The notes: generated by a model from the letters alone, not told the origin. A DNA stretch of 64,000 bases from an uncultured Ruminococcus sp. (GCA_947627275.1 CANQVK010000005.1:1-64000); one strand, 5' to 3'. Counted from the first letter of the stretch, positions 19,556 through 30,792 are shown. Translations and numbers: made by a program.

Positions 19556-19798
19556 TTAGTCGCTGACGTAAGGAAGCAGTGCGATCTGTCTTGCCTTCTT
19601 AACGGCAACTGTAAGCTCACGCTGGTGGAACGCGCAAGTGCCTGTAACTCTTCTGGGGAGGATCTTAGCTCTCTCAGTCATGCACTTTCTCAGCCTTGCG
19701 AGATCCTTATAATCAATTCTCTCAATTCTGTCCGCGCAGAACATACAAACCTTCTTGCGGGGCTTCTTTGAGGGACGAGAACTTCTCTCTCTTTCCAT
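19556..19798 (-). CDS. rpsR: 30S ribosomal protein S18
   Basis: [64 protein letters not shown]. Confidence 0.96.
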   Translation of the reverse strand: MERERSSRPSKKPRKKVCMFCADRIERIDYKDLARLRKCMTERAKILPRRVTGTCAFHQRELTVAVKKARQIALLPYVSD

Positions 19799-19843
19799 GA
19801 CAATTTCTCCTTTCGTAATAATGTATCAGCTCAGTTTCATTCA

Positions 19844-20362
19844 TTAAAACGGTACATCGCCGTCGCTGAGGATCTCTTCAAAATCCCCTGCATTTCCGTA
19901 AGACATGCTGTCATTATTAGGTGCGGCAGGCTGCTGAGGAGCTGTCTGCCGGGGAGGAGCCGCCTGATAATTATTATCATTATAGCCGCCGTAATTATTG
20001 TTATTGTAGTTATTTCCGCCGTTTCCGCCGCTTTCTCCCTTACCGCCCACGAACTCAACACTATTGACCATAACGTCCAAAGTATAATGTGTGACATCGG
20101 GATGATTTCTGTCCTGATAGTTGTTATTTCTGAGGGAACCTTCAATAGCGATAAGCTTTCCCTTGTTGAAATAGCGTGAAACAAATTCAGCAGTCTGACG
20201 CCACGCAATGCAGGTGATAAAATCAGCCTTACGCTCGCCTGTTGTCTTATCGGCAAAACCTCTGTCAACAGCTACTGTAAAACGACAGGAAGAAATACCG
20301 CTCTGAGTCTGTCTCAACTCAGGGTCAGCAGTAAGTCTGCCAACTAAAATAACCTTGTTCAT
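19844..20362 (-). CDS. ssb: Single-stranded DNA-binding protein
   Basis: MNKVILVGRLTADPELRQTQSG...; acidic C-terminus ILSDGDVPF. Confidence 0.97.
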   Translation of the reverse strand: MNKVILVGRLTADPELRQTQSGISSCRFTVAVDRGFADKTTGERKADFITCIAWRQTAEFVSRYFNKGKLIAIEGSLRNNNYQDRNHPDVTHYTLDVMVNSVEFVGGKGESGGNGGNNYNNNNYGGYNDNNYQAAPPRQTAPQQPAAPNNDSMSYGNAGDFEEILSDGDVPF

Positions 20363-20395
20363 ACGACGTCCTCCTTAAATAAATGAAATACGGAA

Positions 20396-20692
20396 TTATT
20401 CAACAACTGTTACCAAAGAACGAAGAATACCGTCTGCAATGTTGAGACGTCTTGAAAGCTCAGCGGGATAATCAGGCTTTGAAGTGAACGTATAAATCAC
20501 GTAGTAGCCCTCTGTCTCGTCCTCGATAGGATATGCAAGCTTACGCTTACCCCAATCCTCGTTGACTTCAACAGCCTCGGCATGACGATCGATTCTCTCC
20601 TTGAACTTCTGAATGAGAGCCTTCATAGGCTCCTCGCCGTTCTTGAGGCTGAATACAACCATTACCTCATATTTTGCGGATACCTTTGCCAT
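20396..20692 (-). CDS. rpsF: 30S ribosomal protein S6
   Basis: MAKVSAKYEVMVVFSLKNGEE...EDWGKRKLAYPIEDETEGYYVIYTF; start at 20692 follows an RBS. Confidence 0.96.
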   Translation of the reverse strand: MAKVSAKYEVMVVFSLKNGEEPMKALIQKFKERIDRHAEAVEVNEDWGKRKLAYPIEDETEGYYVIYTFTSKPDYPAELSRRLNIADGILRSLVTVVE

Positions 20693-20901
20693 TCTGTACA
20701 CCTCCTTCTGGATTCCGCCCGACAACCAACTGCGGGCAAGGATAATATTATCGTAAACACGATACTCAAACAGTATATCACATTTTCCGAAAAATGTCAA
20801 GTACTTTTTTTATTTTTTTATGCTGTCCCCATTTAAGCTGCGGATAGTGAAAAAATAAGAGTAAAAACACAGTTTTTTTCGTCTATAATTATGGAGGAAA
20901 T

Positions 20902-21067
20902 ACACGCAAATCAATTTTTGAAATTTTATTTGTCAGGATTGTGTATGTGTAGGGACACGGCGTGCCGTGTCCACCTTGTGTTTCTTGAGATTTCGCACGG
21001 ACATGGCACGCCGCGTCCCTACGAAAGCAGGTATATCCCAATTATTTTTCTCAAAATTGATTTGCGT
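20902..21067. mobile_element. MITE-like element (family V) with 9-bp target site duplication
   Basis: TIR ACGCAAATCAATTTTTGA / TCAAAATTGATTTGCGT; exact direct repeats GGAGGAAAT at 20893-20901 and 21068-21076. Confidence 0.85.
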
Positions 21068-21200
21068 GGAGGAAATTAATTTTACTGTTGACAATTTTAT
21101 AAATATATGCTATAATTAATTTGCATAATTTTATTGCAGCTATGACGGAAAAAACGTCATACAATACAAAAATATGGCTGCAAACAGGAGAACGTAAGCA

Positions 21201-21662
21201 ATGAAAGAATTACTGGGACTTATATTCAAGTTCGATTTTAAAGGATTGTTTATTAAAAAAACAGATAATGGACTTATAAAGTTTTTTCGGTACTGCTTTG
21301 TAGGCGGAATAGCTTTTGTGGTCGATTATGCGGTTTTCTCAATAGTCTGCCTGCTTTTGGGCGAGGGAGAAGTCGTTACCGCTGTTGCAACTATTGCCGG
21401 CTTTATATGCGGACTTATTGTGAATTTCCTTATATCCAAGAAATTTGTATTTACCGAGGACGCGAATAATGTCTCAAAAAAAGGCGAATTTATTTGGTAT
21501 ACTATTATCGGTATCGTAGGCGCGGGACTTAACGTTCTGCTTATGCTTCTGTTCACGGAATGGATAATGTCCATGAACCGGTATATAGCCAAAATTATTG
21601 TTGCGTTGATAGTTCTTGTTTACAATTATGTTGCAAGAAAGCTTATACTTTATTCAAAATAA
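21201..21662 (+). CDS. GtrA family membrane protein
   Basis: [20 protein letters not shown]...[10 protein letters not shown]; four TM. Confidence 0.88.
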   Translation: MKELLGLIFKFDFKGLFIKKTDNGLIKFFRYCFVGGIAFVVDYAVFSIVCLLLGEGEVVTAVATIAGFICGLIVNFLISKKFVFTEDANNVSKKGEFIWYTIIGIVGAGLNVLLMLLFTEWIMSMNRYIAKIIVALIVLVYNYVARKLILYSK

Positions 21663-21706
21663 AGCCGTCAGACAAGACAGGCTGTAATGTAAAGGAGATC
21701 CTGATA

Positions 21707-23266
21707 ATGGAAAATGTTATTATCATAGGTGCAGGTCCTGCGGGACTTACAGCGGCTTATGAGCTTTTGAAAAAAGCCCCCGATAAGTATTCGGTAACTA
21801 TTTTGGAGGAATCCGGCGAGATCGGCGGTATTTCAAAGACTGTAAAATATCACGGCAACCGTATGGACATCGGCGGACACCGCTTCTTTTCCAAAGATGC
21901 CGAGGTAACAAAGTGGTGGGACGAGATAATGCCCACACAGGGAAAGCCGTCGTTTGACGATATTAAGCTGAACAGACAGAAGAAGTTGAAGGAAGGCGGT
22001 CCCGACCCCGAAAAGACGGACGAGGTAATGCTTGTAAGAAACAGAGTCTCGAGAATTTATTATAAACATAAATTTTTTGACTATCCCGTAACAATGAAGC
22101 CTCAGACGTTCAAGAACATGGGACTTACAGCAACAGTAAAATCGGGCATGAGCTATCTGCATTCCTGCGTTGTAAAAAAGCCGGAGGATTCGCTGGAAAA
22201 CTTCTATATCAACCGTTTCGGCAGAACTCTTTATGGCATGTTCTTTGAAGGCTATACGGAAAAGCTCTGGGGCAGACATCCGAGAGAAATTTCAGCCGAC
22301 TGGGGTTCGCAGCGCGTTAAGGGACTTTCCATTACCGCAGTAATTAAGGATATGGTTTCAAAGATCGTTCCGGGCGGCAGCAGCAAGACGAAGGAAACTT
22401 CCCTCATCGAGGAATTTTACTATCCCAAGTACGGTCCGGGTCATCTTTGGGAGACCGTTGCCGCTCACATTGAGAAAATGGGCGGAAAGATCGTTAAAAA
22501 CTGCTGCGTAAAGTCCATAAAAACAGAAAACGGAAAGATAGTTTCTCTTACGGCTGAGGAAAACGGCGCTGAAAAGGAAATAGCGGGCGACATCTTTATA
22601 TCCTCTATGCCTGTCAAGGATCTGATCGGCGGAATGAACGACGTTCCCGAAAATATTGCCGAGTGGTCTGCCGGACTTCCTTACAGAGATTTTGTTACGG
22701 TTGGACTTCTTGTTGACCGTCTCAATCTGAAAAATGAAACAAATATACGCACTCTCGGAAATATCGTTCCCGACTGTTGGATATATGTTCAGGACACGGG
22801 CGTTAAGCTGGGACGTATTCAGATCTTCAACAACTGGTCGCCGTATATGGTCACAGACCCTGAGCGTTACGTATGGATAGGTCTTGAATATTTCTGCACC
22901 GAGGGGGACAGCTTCTGGAACATGTCGGACAAGGAGTGCATTACCCTTGCCGTTAAGGAGCTTATCAAAATGGGCGTTATAAGTTCGGGCAAGAGCGTCA
23001 AGGACTGCCACCGTGAAAAAGTCAAGAAAGCGTATCCCGCTTATTTCGACACATATGAGCATATGGACGAGATCATCGAATATCTCGATACTTTCGAGAA
23101 CCTCTACTGCGTCGGAAGAAACGGTCAGCACCGCTACAATAATATGGATCATTCCATGGTCACGGCATTTGAGACTGTAAAGAATATCATAAGCGGAAAG
23201 ACTTCCAAGGAAAATATCTGGAACGTAAACACGGAAAAAGAATATCATGAAGAAAAAAGCAACTGA
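21707..23266 (+). CDS. FAD-dependent oxidoreductase / amine oxidase family (UDP-galactopyranose mutase-like)
   Basis: [36 protein letters not shown]-terminal [24 protein letters not shown] upstream. Confidence 0.85.
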   Translation: MENVIIIGAGPAGLTAAYELLKKAPDKYSVTILEESGEIGGISKTVKYHGNRMDIGGHRFFSKDAEVTKWWDEIMPTQGKPSFDDIKLNRQKKLKEGGPDPEKTDEVMLVRNRVSRIYYKHKFFDYPVTMKPQTFKNMGLTATVKSGMSYLHSCVVKKPEDSLENFYINRFGRTLYGMFFEGYTEKLWGRHPREISADWGSQRVKGLSITAVIKDMVSKIVPGGSSKTKETSLIEEFYYPKYGPGHLWETVAAHIEKMGGKIVKNCCVKSIKTENGKIVSLTAEENGAEKEIAGDIFISSMPVKDLIGGMNDVPENIAEWSAGLPYRDFVTVGLLVDRLNLKNETNIRTLGNIVPDCWIYVQDTGVKLGRIQIFNNWSPYMVTDPERYVWIGLEYFCTEGDSFWNMSDKECITLAVKELIKMGVISSGKSVKDCHREKVKKAYPAYFDTYEHMDEIIEYLDTFENLYCVGRNGQHRYNNMDHSMVTAFETVKNIISGKTSKENIWNVNTEKEYHEEKSN

Positions 23267-25592
23267 GAAAAAGGTTTCCGAAGAAAAGTCGGCATCGGAG
23301 CAGCAGACAGCGCCAAAAGCTGCGGACAAGTCTGCCGAGGTAAAAAAATCATCGCCGGTCGAAAGAAAATGTATTTATTTTCTGATATTTATAGCTGCCG
23401 CAGCGGTGATATACGGCGTTTTGACCGCCTCGTTCACCATATGCCGCAAGCATGTTTCTATTCTGACTGCTCTCGTAATACTTGCCGTATGCTTCGGCGG
23501 ATATGTGATGTCGGAGAAAGTAAAGAATGACAGGCTGAAACGTTTTCTGAAAGGAACTGCCGCCGCTTGCCTGATAGCTTTCGGAACGGAAACGCTGATC
23601 TTCAATTTCAAATCGTTCGCTAAGGGCAATACCGAAACTGTTATAGGGGATTATTCTTCGATAACTACAAATAATCCCGACAATGCCCGAATATCGGCTG
23701 ATAAAATTGAAATTGCCGGAGATTCAACGCTGTATATCGAACTGAATTCCAAGGATATAAACGCTTTGGAGCTTGAATTTGACGGCAAAGGCAGTTCAAG
23801 GTTCAGATGCTGTGCCGGAATAATGGACGGTAATTTTTCACAGGAATATGTGGGGATCGGCGAGAAAAAAACATCTGCCGACTACGGAAAATGCAATTTT
23901 GCATTCAGCACCTATGAAGAACTGAAGTCCGTGCGTCTGGAATTTTACGAAATATCCGATCCTGTTACGATCACACGCTTAAGCTTTGCCAAAGCTCTGC
24001 CGTTTGCATTTTCTGAAATACGCTTTTATGCGCTCTTTCTGCTTCTGACGGCGATCGCAGCCGTAAGAGCCTTCGAGCTTCACAAGGTCGTTTATGACCG
24101 CAAAAATGCTCGTCACCGCATTGTCATAATCGTTCTGACTGCTTTGTGTTCACTTACGATGCTCTGTTTTGTTGACCCTGACGCATCGGATATAGAGTAT
24201 AAAAAGGATATGGACGTAAGCGGACAGAACCCCTATGTTCAGATGTTTGACGCATGTGAGAACGGTCGTACAAGCATAGGCATCACTCCCAGTGAGAGCC
24301 TGCTTGCAATGGAGAATCCTTATGACGCGTCCCTTCGTTCGTCTCAGGGCGTTGAATGCGCATGGGACAGAGCGTTCTACAAGGGCAAGTATTATTCCTA
24401 TTACGGTATTGCGCCTGTGCTGACGTATTATTATCCGTACTATTTCATGAGAGGCAAGCTGCCGTCTATAAACAGCGCATGCGTGTTCTTCGGAATGCTT
24501 TCGGTAATATTCATGTTCGGCGCAATAATGGCATTTATCAGGAAGTTCATAGAAAAACCGAATTTTCTGCTTGTTATAATGTGTCTGACCGCAAGCGTTT
24601 TCGCTTCGGGAATGTACTTCAATGTGGATTTTTCGGACATGTACGCTTTGCCGGGAATCACGGGAACGTGTTACCTGATGCTTTGCCTATGGTGCGGCTT
24701 CGAGGCATGTATACGTGACGGCGAAAAAAAGCAGCCGATACTTTTTGTATTATGCGGACTTGCTTTTTCACTTTGTCTTGCGTCAAAGCCAACAAGAGCT
24801 TTGAGCGCTTTGATACTTGCACCGATCTTCCTTGAACTGATATTCAGTAAAAAGATCAGGATCAAAAGCAAGATCGTTTCTGCGGCTTCATTTTTGCTTC
24901 CTGTAGCGGTAGGATGCGGCGCTTTAATGGCGTATAATAACGCGCGTTTCGAGTCGCCCTTTGAATTTGGCGCAGTTTATCAGCTTACCGTCAGCAATGT
25001 AAATGCAGGCAATCTGAAAATTTCTTTCCTGCCGAACGCTATACTGCATTATTTTATCCAGCCCGTAAGAATGTCGGGAAGTTTCCCGTTTGTGGAAATA
25101 AGCGGTCTTTATCTTGCGAACCGTCAGGCGTACATTTACAGCGATTTTGCCGTTGGCGCACTGACTGTACCGTTAATTGCGGCAGGTTTGGCTGTTTTCC
25201 CGTTCCTCATGTATCATCTCAGACGGCGCAAGGGTGAAAAGCTGAGCTTTAACGGAGTAAGCGTTCGCAAGGCAACTTATATCATGATGCTGCTGTTTTC
25301 CGTATTTATTGCGTTGTTCAACTACTGCGTTGCGGGCATTATACTCAGCTATGTCTGTGATATTCTGCCGCTGTTGACGCTTTTGTCTGTGCTTGTTCTT
25401 CTTGACGCTCAGCAGCAGACTGCGGAATGCAGGGGAATTTCAGGCAAGTTAGTTTGCGCTTTTTCTGTTACGGCAGTATTTACCGTTGTTCTGGTTTGTC
25501 TGGAGCTTTTGTCGTTCCAAAACATAGCTCTTTTCAAGCGTTTTCCGAATATACTTTATAATCTTGAAGAATTATTGTGCTTTTGGAATTAA
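23247..25592 (+). CDS. Multi-TM membrane protein, glycosyltransferase-like
   Basis: 781 aa, many TM segments; overlaps the FAD oxidoreductase after gtrA, suggesting a cell-surface glycan cluster. Confidence 0.6.
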   Translation: MKKKATEKKVSEEKSASEQQTAPKAADKSAEVKKSSPVERKCIYFLIFIAAAAVIYGVLTASFTICRKHVSILTALVILAVCFGGYVMSEKVKNDRLKRFLKGTAAACLIAFGTETLIFNFKSFAKGNTETVIGDYSSITTNNPDNARISADKIEIAGDSTLYIELNSKDINALELEFDGKGSSRFRCCAGIMDGNFSQEYVGIGEKKTSADYGKCNFAFSTYEELKSVRLEFYEISDPVTITRLSFAKALPFAFSEIRFYALFLLLTAIAAVRAFELHKVVYDRKNARHRIVIIVLTALCSLTMLCFVDPDASDIEYKKDMDVSGQNPYVQMFDACENGRTSIGITPSESLLAMENPYDASLRSSQGVECAWDRAFYKGKYYSYYGIAPVLTYYYPYYFMRGKLPSINSACVFFGMLSVIFMFGAIMAFIRKFIEKPNFLLVIMCLTASVFASGMYFNVDFSDMYALPGITGTCYLMLCLWCGFEACIRDGEKKQPILFVLCGLAFSLCLASKPTRALSALILAPIFLELIFSKKIRIKSKIVSAASFLLPVAVGCGALMAYNNARFESPFEFGAVYQLTVSNVNAGNLKISFLPNAILHYFIQPVRMSGSFPFVEISGLYLANRQAYIYSDFAVGALTVPLIAAGLAVFPFLMYHLRRRKGEKLSFNGVSVRKATYIMMLLFSVFIALFNYCVAGIILSYVCDILPLLTLLSVLVLLDAQQQTAECRGISGKLVCAFSVTAVFTVVLVCLELLSFQNIALFKRFPNILYNLEELLCFWN

Positions 25593-25601
25593 ATAATAAA
25601 A

Positions 25602-25634
25602 AGGCTGATGTCTCAACTTTCATGACGTCAGCCT
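25602..25634. terminator. Terminator-like hairpin
   Basis: AGGCTGATGTC...GACGTCAGCCTGTTTTATTTTTT. Confidence 0.8.
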
Positions 25635-25644
25635 GTTTTATTTT

Positions 25645-25875
25645 TTATGTCAGCTCAAAGATCTCATCGTAGCTTACGTTCAGGATCTTCTTTATAAGTA
25701 CTATTTCATCGGGATATAAGTGCCGCTGTCCGACTTCAATTTTGGCAACGGCGCTTCTTGTTATATCGCACCCGTTGATTTGAAGCTTTGCCGCAAGTTC
25801 ATCCTGAGTCATTTTTTTAAGTTCCCGTAAAGCTCGGATATTGTTTCCGATTTGAGCTTCAATTTTTTTGTTCAT
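25645..25875 (-). CDS. XRE-family helix-turn-helix regulator
   Basis: MNKKIEAQIGNNIRALRELKKMTQDELAAKLQINGCDITRSAVAKIEVGQRHLYPDEIVLIKKIL. Confidence 0.9.
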   Translation of the reverse strand: MNKKIEAQIGNNIRALRELKKMTQDELAAKLQINGCDITRSAVAKIEVGQRHLYPDEIVLIKKILNVSYDEIFELT

Positions 25876-25901
25876 ATTGCATAAATTCTCCTTGTAAATT
25901 T

Positions 25902-25921
25902 TTGCACTTATATAGGAACAA
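25902..25921. promoter_or_regulatory. Imperfect operator-like palindrome
   Basis: TTGCACTTATATAGGAACAA, degenerate copy of the 25961-25980 site. Confidence 0.6.
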
Positions 25922-25960
25922 AAGTGCTTGACTTTATTATAATAATTTGTTATAATAATA

Positions 25961-25980
25961 TTGCACCTATATAGGTGCAA
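25961..25980. promoter_or_regulatory. Perfect 20-bp operator-like palindrome
   Basis: TTGCACCTATATAGGTGCAA. Confidence 0.75.
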
Positions 25981-26003
25981 ATATCAATAAGGAGAATAAA
26001 AAA

Positions 26004-26717
26004 ATGAATGAGAAAAAAAGTGTGGGGTTAGCTGTAGCCTCAATGGTGTTGGGAATTGTGTCGCTGCTTTTTGGCTGCTGCTTTTGGTATGTTACGATTC
26101 CGGCGGCTGTAATTGCGGTAATTTTAGCGGCAATAAGTATTTCCAAGCATATGGGAGGAAAAGGAATGGCAATATCGGGTCTTGTAACAGGTATTATAAG
26201 TCTTGTACCTGCGATAATCATAATGATAACAGGCTCGTCGCTTATGACTATGGTTTCCGATGACGATGATGCGAAATCAAAAAAAGATATAAGCATGTCG
26301 AGCGTTTCCGATGAATCCGATTCTTTTTCGCATGACGAAAAGGAAAAAAGTAATGTTTCGGACAGCAAAGAAAAGACTACGGTTAAAATCGTAGATTATT
26401 CTCTTAGCACGGATTACGAGGGCAAAGATATTGTATTGGTTGATTTTGAGTTTTACAATGGCGAAGATAAGAATATAAATTTCTCGACTAAATTTAGTGC
26501 AGCCGCGTTTCAGAATGGTGTTGAATGCGACAGCATCGTGATTATGGGATTAGAGAGCGACACAGATCTTACCAAAGTCTTGAACGATGTCCAGCCGGGA
26601 GCTTCATATACAGTTACAAAGGCGTATAAATTAAATGATATGTCCGATGCCGAAATTATAGTTACAGGTTGGCTTTCAGATAAGGAATATCTTAAAGAAA
26701 CCATTTCATTTGAATAA
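26004..26717 (+). CDS. DUF4190-like membrane protein with C-terminal DUF4352/DUF5067-like domain
   Basis: GLAVASMVLGIVSLLFGCC...KGMAISGLVTGIISL; extracellular beta-rich C-terminus. Confidence 0.7.
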   Translation: MNEKKSVGLAVASMVLGIVSLLFGCCFWYVTIPAAVIAVILAAISISKHMGGKGMAISGLVTGIISLVPAIIIMITGSSLMTMVSDDDDAKSKKDISMSSVSDESDSFSHDEKEKSNVSDSKEKTTVKIVDYSLSTDYEGKDIVLVDFEFYNGEDKNINFSTKFSAAAFQNGVECDSIVIMGLESDTDLTKVLNDVQPGASYTVTKAYKLNDMSDAEIIVTGWLSDKEYLKETISFE

Positions 26718-26726
26718 CGCAAAAAG

Positions 26727-26759
26727 AGGCTGATGTCACATATTTCGTGACGTCAGCCT
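26727..26759. terminator. Terminator-like hairpin
   Basis: AGGCTGATGTCAC...GTGACGTCAGCCT, near-copy of the hairpin at 25602-25634. Confidence 0.75.
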
Positions 26760-26782
26760 GTTTGACTATAGGACTATAGATT

Positions 26783-28303
26783 TTAAGAAAAATCGGTTTT
26801 TTTAAGCTTTTCATGAATAATAGCAGAGGGAACGTTCATAAAGTTGATAATTTTTTTATTTTTTCCGAAAAACGACGAGTAATTGGCGTCATACGCCATT
26901 TGTTCGTCAATTACCCCTTCTTCCAATGCGTAAAGAACAGCGTCATTGGACATCGAGCATATCTGACTGCGGTCGAGTTCTTCAATATTGCCTGCATTGT
27001 ACATTTCTACATTATACTTGGCAATGACGTAATCGGGACTGCAAAAGCAGAGTACGGCAAACATTACCGTAAAAACGCCTGAACTCCACGCCGCAAAGTT
27101 CAAATCAAACTTAAATTGTTTTACAATAATAAGAACAAAAATCAGCGCGCACAGAGCCATAAACCACATGGTATAGAATCTCAGACGGGTAAGTCCGTAT
27201 TCCGAGATGTACATGACCATTTTGCTGACCGCAACTGCAATGAGTATCAAAGTTGAAAATGAAAGAGCAGTCGAGTAGAATTTAAGAGCTGCCGGTTTAT
27301 TTTTTCCGCTTTTCTGTGCAAGCAGACTGATAAAACATATCACGAACAGATTGATTATCGTAACGGCGCAAAGCTCGAAAAAACCTCTCCTTGCGTATTC
27401 CGCATAGCTGTAGCCCTCGGGAAGATCGCCGGAAAATGCCGAGAGAAAATAACTCCCCTGCGATATGAAGAACATGATATAGAGCAGAAGAACAGGTGTA
27501 ACGGCAGTATAAAGAATTATATTCGGTATTACTCTTGCTCCGTTCAGTGTGTACTCGCACAAATTTTTGTCGAGAATATTAAGATCGTTACGCTTGCAGT
27601 TAGCGTAAAGCATACCGTAAAGATAAAGACCGCAGGGAATTGATACAAGAAAATGGCATAAAACTCTCACACTCTCAGCAGAGAGCATATTCGAGGTAAT
27701 GTTTGTGAAAAAGTCCTCCATGCCCTTATCCGCCGAAATAAGCAGAGCCGCAACAAGCGTCGTTACGGGCAGAGCAAGCAGAAGTCCGCAGACGATATAT
27801 TTGATATTTCCGGCAGACTTTGAATTTCCGACAACTTCTTTAGCAGCGTTAGCTTCTGCGCCGAACTGTGAAAAGGGAAATTCAAAAACAGCTTTTATGA
27901 GCGCAAAGGGGAGATACTGTTCAATGTTTTTCTTTCCCTCAGCGGCTGAATAAACGAAATACGCTCCTGCAAAAAATAGAAATACTCCGTCAAGAAATTT
28001 AATAAATCCGTTGTCAGTGATCGAAAATACGCATGAAAAAAGGTATAGAACAGCTGCAAATATTTTATTGTAAACGGTTAGTTTACAGTCGTGCTTTTTT
28101 AAGAAAATTATCGAGGCTGTGATAATAATAAAATTCACAGCGGTAGTGAAAAATCCGGCAGGGTTGAAGATCTCGAATTCCACATAAAGAAATGCGAGAA
28201 GCGCAATGACGGCGGCATATATTTTTTCGGTTTTAGTGAAGCTTATGCGCCGTTTTTCTGCTGGGATATTTTCGTTTACGGCAATTTCAGGCGATTCAGA
28301 CAT
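26783..28303 (-). CDS. DUF4153/DUF4173-like multi-TM protein
   Basis: 509-aa polytopic ORF; start at 28303 behind AAGGAG. Confidence 0.65.
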   Translation of the reverse strand: MSESPEIAVNENIPAEKRRISFTKTEKIYAAVIALLAFLYVEFEIFNPAGFFTTAVNFIIITASIIFLKKHDCKLTVYNKIFAAVLYLFSCVFSITDNGFIKFLDGVFLFFAGAYFVYSAAEGKKNIEQYLPFALIKAVFEFPFSQFGAEANAAKEVVGNSKSAGNIKYIVCGLLLALPVTTLVAALLISADKGMEDFFTNITSNMLSAESVRVLCHFLVSIPCGLYLYGMLYANCKRNDLNILDKNLCEYTLNGARVIPNIILYTAVTPVLLLYIMFFISQGSYFLSAFSGDLPEGYSYAEYARRGFFELCAVTIINLFVICFISLLAQKSGKNKPAALKFYSTALSFSTLILIAVAVSKMVMYISEYGLTRLRFYTMWFMALCALIFVLIIVKQFKFDLNFAAWSSGVFTVMFAVLCFCSPDYVIAKYNVEMYNAGNIEELDRSQICSMSNDAVLYALEEGVIDEQMAYDANYSSFFGKNKKIINFMNVPSAIIHEKLKKTDFS

Positions 28304-28315
28304 AAAGAACACTCC

Positions 28316-28534
28316 TTATTTTCTGTCATTATCCTTTCTGAATTCTAAAATATCTCCCGGTTGGCAGTCGAGTATCTCGCAGATTTTTTCCAGCGTTGAG
28401 AAGCGGACTGCTTTAGCTTTGCCTGTTTTCAATATTGAGAGATTCGCTGTAGTTATCCCGATTTTTTCAGCAAGCTCCTGCGAGGACATTTTCCGTACAG
28501 CCATCATAACGTCGAGATTTACAATGATCGGCAT
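28316..28534 (-). CDS. Short XRE/YozG-type helix-turn-helix regulator
   Basis: MPIIVNLDVMMAVRKMSSQELAEKIGITTANLSILKTGKAKAVRFSTLEKICEILDCQPGDILEF. Confidence 0.9.
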   Translation of the reverse strand: MPIIVNLDVMMAVRKMSSQELAEKIGITTANLSILKTGKAKAVRFSTLEKICEILDCQPGDILEFRKDNDRK

Positions 28535-28545
28535 ATTAGACCTCC

Positions 28546-29004
28546 TCATATTGTAAAGTCATTTTCGGACTTTATCTCAACGGCTTTTTCAAAGACGTTT
28601 TTGAGAACACGCAGAATAAGTCCAAGCATGGCGGCGAAAAGCGCAGGCATAAGGAAAACAACTCTCCACAAGCCTATTACGGCAAAAGAGATAGCTGCAA
28701 ACATGCACGTCCATGAGATGATCCTCAGGCATACCGTATTTTCCTTTACAAAAACAACTTCATTGCTGATATTTTTAAGCAGCCTGTTGAGAGAACCGAG
28801 AGCGATAAATCCGAAAACTTCCGCAGTATAAAGTCCTATACACACAGGGAGGAAAATGCTGCCTTTCAGCAGTCCGAGCGGTTCGGAAACAGACTCATAG
28901 TATCTGGAAAGGGCAGGCACAAAAAATGTGAGTATAAGAAATACACCTCCGGCAGCATACGTCAGGATTCTTGATAAGAACAGAGATTTAGTTTTAGTCC
29001 ACAT
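28546..29004 (-). CDS. DUF2975-like membrane protein
   Basis: Four TM, adjacent to YozG-type HTH (a common pairing); start at 29004 with TTGACA-N17-TATACT upstream. Confidence 0.75.
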   Translation of the reverse strand: MWTKTKSLFLSRILTYAAGGVFLILTFFVPALSRYYESVSEPLGLLKGSIFLPVCIGLYTAEVFGFIALGSLNRLLKNISNEVVFVKENTVCLRIISWTCMFAAISFAVIGLWRVVFLMPALFAAMLGLILRVLKNVFEKAVEIKSENDFTI

Positions 29005-29172
29005 AAAATAGAGCTCCTTTATGTTTCTGAATATAGTATAACACACTATTTGCCATTTGTCAATACTTAAATATCGAAAAACAATAATTTTTTTCTGTTT
29101 ATTAAAATGCGGTGAGTATATAATTGCCGCACAATATGGTGCGGCATTTGTTATATTTGTCATAAATATTAA

Positions 29173-29760
29173 TCATATTTCATCCATATAGCCATTTTTT
29201 TCGATGTCTGTAGATGCCATATTAGTACCATATATTTTTTTATTCTGCTCACTGGTGTCGCTGCGTGTTTTTTCAACGTTTGCCATATGCTGTGCGATGA
29301 GCTCCTTTTCACGATAGCGGTCTATATAACAGCGGCGCTGTACGTTTAAATCTTTATCTTTCTGATTGCAGTATATGGTAAGTAGCATCAAAAGAATAGT
29401 AGGAATAAACATAAGCGAATTTATATCAAAGTTCGTACACCCCAAACGATGTATCAACGTTTCGATAAACGTATCGTTGTCATCGCCGAAGGCTATACTG
29501 TACATCATACAAAACCAAGTGACGATACACCACTTGTTGCTTTTAAGGCGATAGCTGAAATATCCGCTTAAAAACACGAGTACAACTGTGATTATATCAA
29601 TGAATGCAAAGATGTTAATAGAGACAAAAAGCTGAATAATACATGGTATCACATAGACAGTACACATTACCAAATATCCCTTGAAAATCTTATCATACAA
29701 TTCGTTGTTTTTTTGGATTTTGGAATTTATCTGGTCAACTGTTTCATAATATTTACTCAT
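29173..29760 (-). CDS. Hypothetical membrane protein
   Basis: 195 aa, several TM segments, downstream of aroF. Confidence 0.6.
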   Translation of the reverse strand: MSKYYETVDQINSKIQKNNELYDKIFKGYLVMCTVYVIPCIIQLFVSINIFAFIDIITVVLVFLSGYFSYRLKSNKWCIVTWFCMMYSIAFGDDNDTFIETLIHRLGCTNFDINSLMFIPTILLMLLTIYCNQKDKDLNVQRRCYIDRYREKELIAQHMANVEKTRSDTSEQNKKIYGTNMASTDIEKNGYMDEI

Positions 29761-29763
29761 AAA

Positions 29764-30792
29764 TTACAAAAGTTCTGCAATGTCAAGTACAAGTCTTTCG
29801 GACTTTTCCCAGCCGAGACATGGGTCAGTAATGGACTTGCCGTAGACTGCCTCGCCGATTTTCTGACAGCCGTCCTCAATATAGCTTTCTATCATAAGAC
29901 CCTTGACAAGCTTTTTAATGTCGGAGCTGTGGCGCATGCTGTGGAGTATTTCCTTAGCAATTCGTATCTGTTCAAGGTATTGCTTTCCTGAGTTGGAGTG
30001 ATTAGTGTCAACTATAAGAGCAGGATTCAGCAGATTTTTTTCGCTGTAGACCTGTGCAAGACGGTAAAGGTCCTCATAGTGATAGTTGGGGAAGGACTGA
30101 CCCCTGTCGTTTACATATCCTCTGAGAATGGCGTGAGCGTAAGGATTTCCGTCGCTTTTGGCTTCGGAAGCCCTATAAATAAACGCATGGGGGTGCTGAG
30201 CCGCCGTAATTGCGTTCATCATAACGGAAATGTCGCCGCTTGTAGGATTTTTCATTCCGACAGGGATAGAAACTCCGCTCGAAACAAGTCGATGCTGCTG
30301 ATTTTCTACTGACCGTGCGCCAACGGCAACGTATGCGAGAATATCGTCAAGATAGCTGTAATTTTCGGGGTAGAGCATTTCGTCCGCAGCGGTAAAGCCT
30401 GTTTCAGCAAGAGCCTTGATATGGAGGTTTCTAACGGCTGCGATTCCGCTTGAAAGGTCGGGCATACCTGTCGGATTTGGCTGGTGGAGCATGCCCTTGT
30501 AGCCGTCGCCTGTTGTACGGGGCTTACCCGTGTATATCCTTGGGATAATAAAGATCTTATCCTTTACCTTTTCCTGAAGCTCCCGCAGACGCGTGATATA
30601 GTCGAGTACGGGTTCTTCCGTATCGGCGGAGCAAGGACCTATAATAAGAAGAAATTTGTCCGAATCACCTCGGAATATAGCTTTTATCTCCTCATCACGG
30701 CGAGCCTTGATCTCTGCAAGCTCGGGGGACAGGGGGTAGCTTTCCTTGATCTCAGAAGGACGGGGAAGTTCCCGTATTAATTTCATTGGCAT
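29764..30792 (-). CDS. aroF: 3-deoxy-7-phosphoheptulonate synthase (class I, AroF/G/H type)
   Basis: LLIIGPCSADTEEPVLDYITRL...PRTTGDGYKG...VGARSVENQQHR. Confidence 0.94.
   Translation of the reverse strand: MPMKLIRELPRPSEIKESYPLSPELAEIKARRDEEIKAIFRGDSDKFLLIIGPCSADTEEPVLDYITRLRELQEKVKDKIFIIPRIYTGKPRTTGDGYKGMLHQPNPTGMPDLSSGIAAVRNLHIKALAETGFTAADEMLYPENYSYLDDILAYVAVGARSVENQQHRLVSSGVSIPVGMKNPTSGDISVMMNAITAAQHPHAFIYRASEAKSDGNPYAHAILRGYVNDRGQSFPNYHYEDLYRLAQVYSEKNLLNPALIVDTNHSNSGKQYLEQIRIAKEILHSMRHSSDIKKLVKGLMIESYIEDGCQKIGEAVYGKSITDPCLGWEKSERLVLDIAELL

Noticed and set aside
22358-23329. 323-aa ORF antisense to the FAD oxidoreductase
   Set aside because: Opposite strand carries clear family motifs; shadow ORF.
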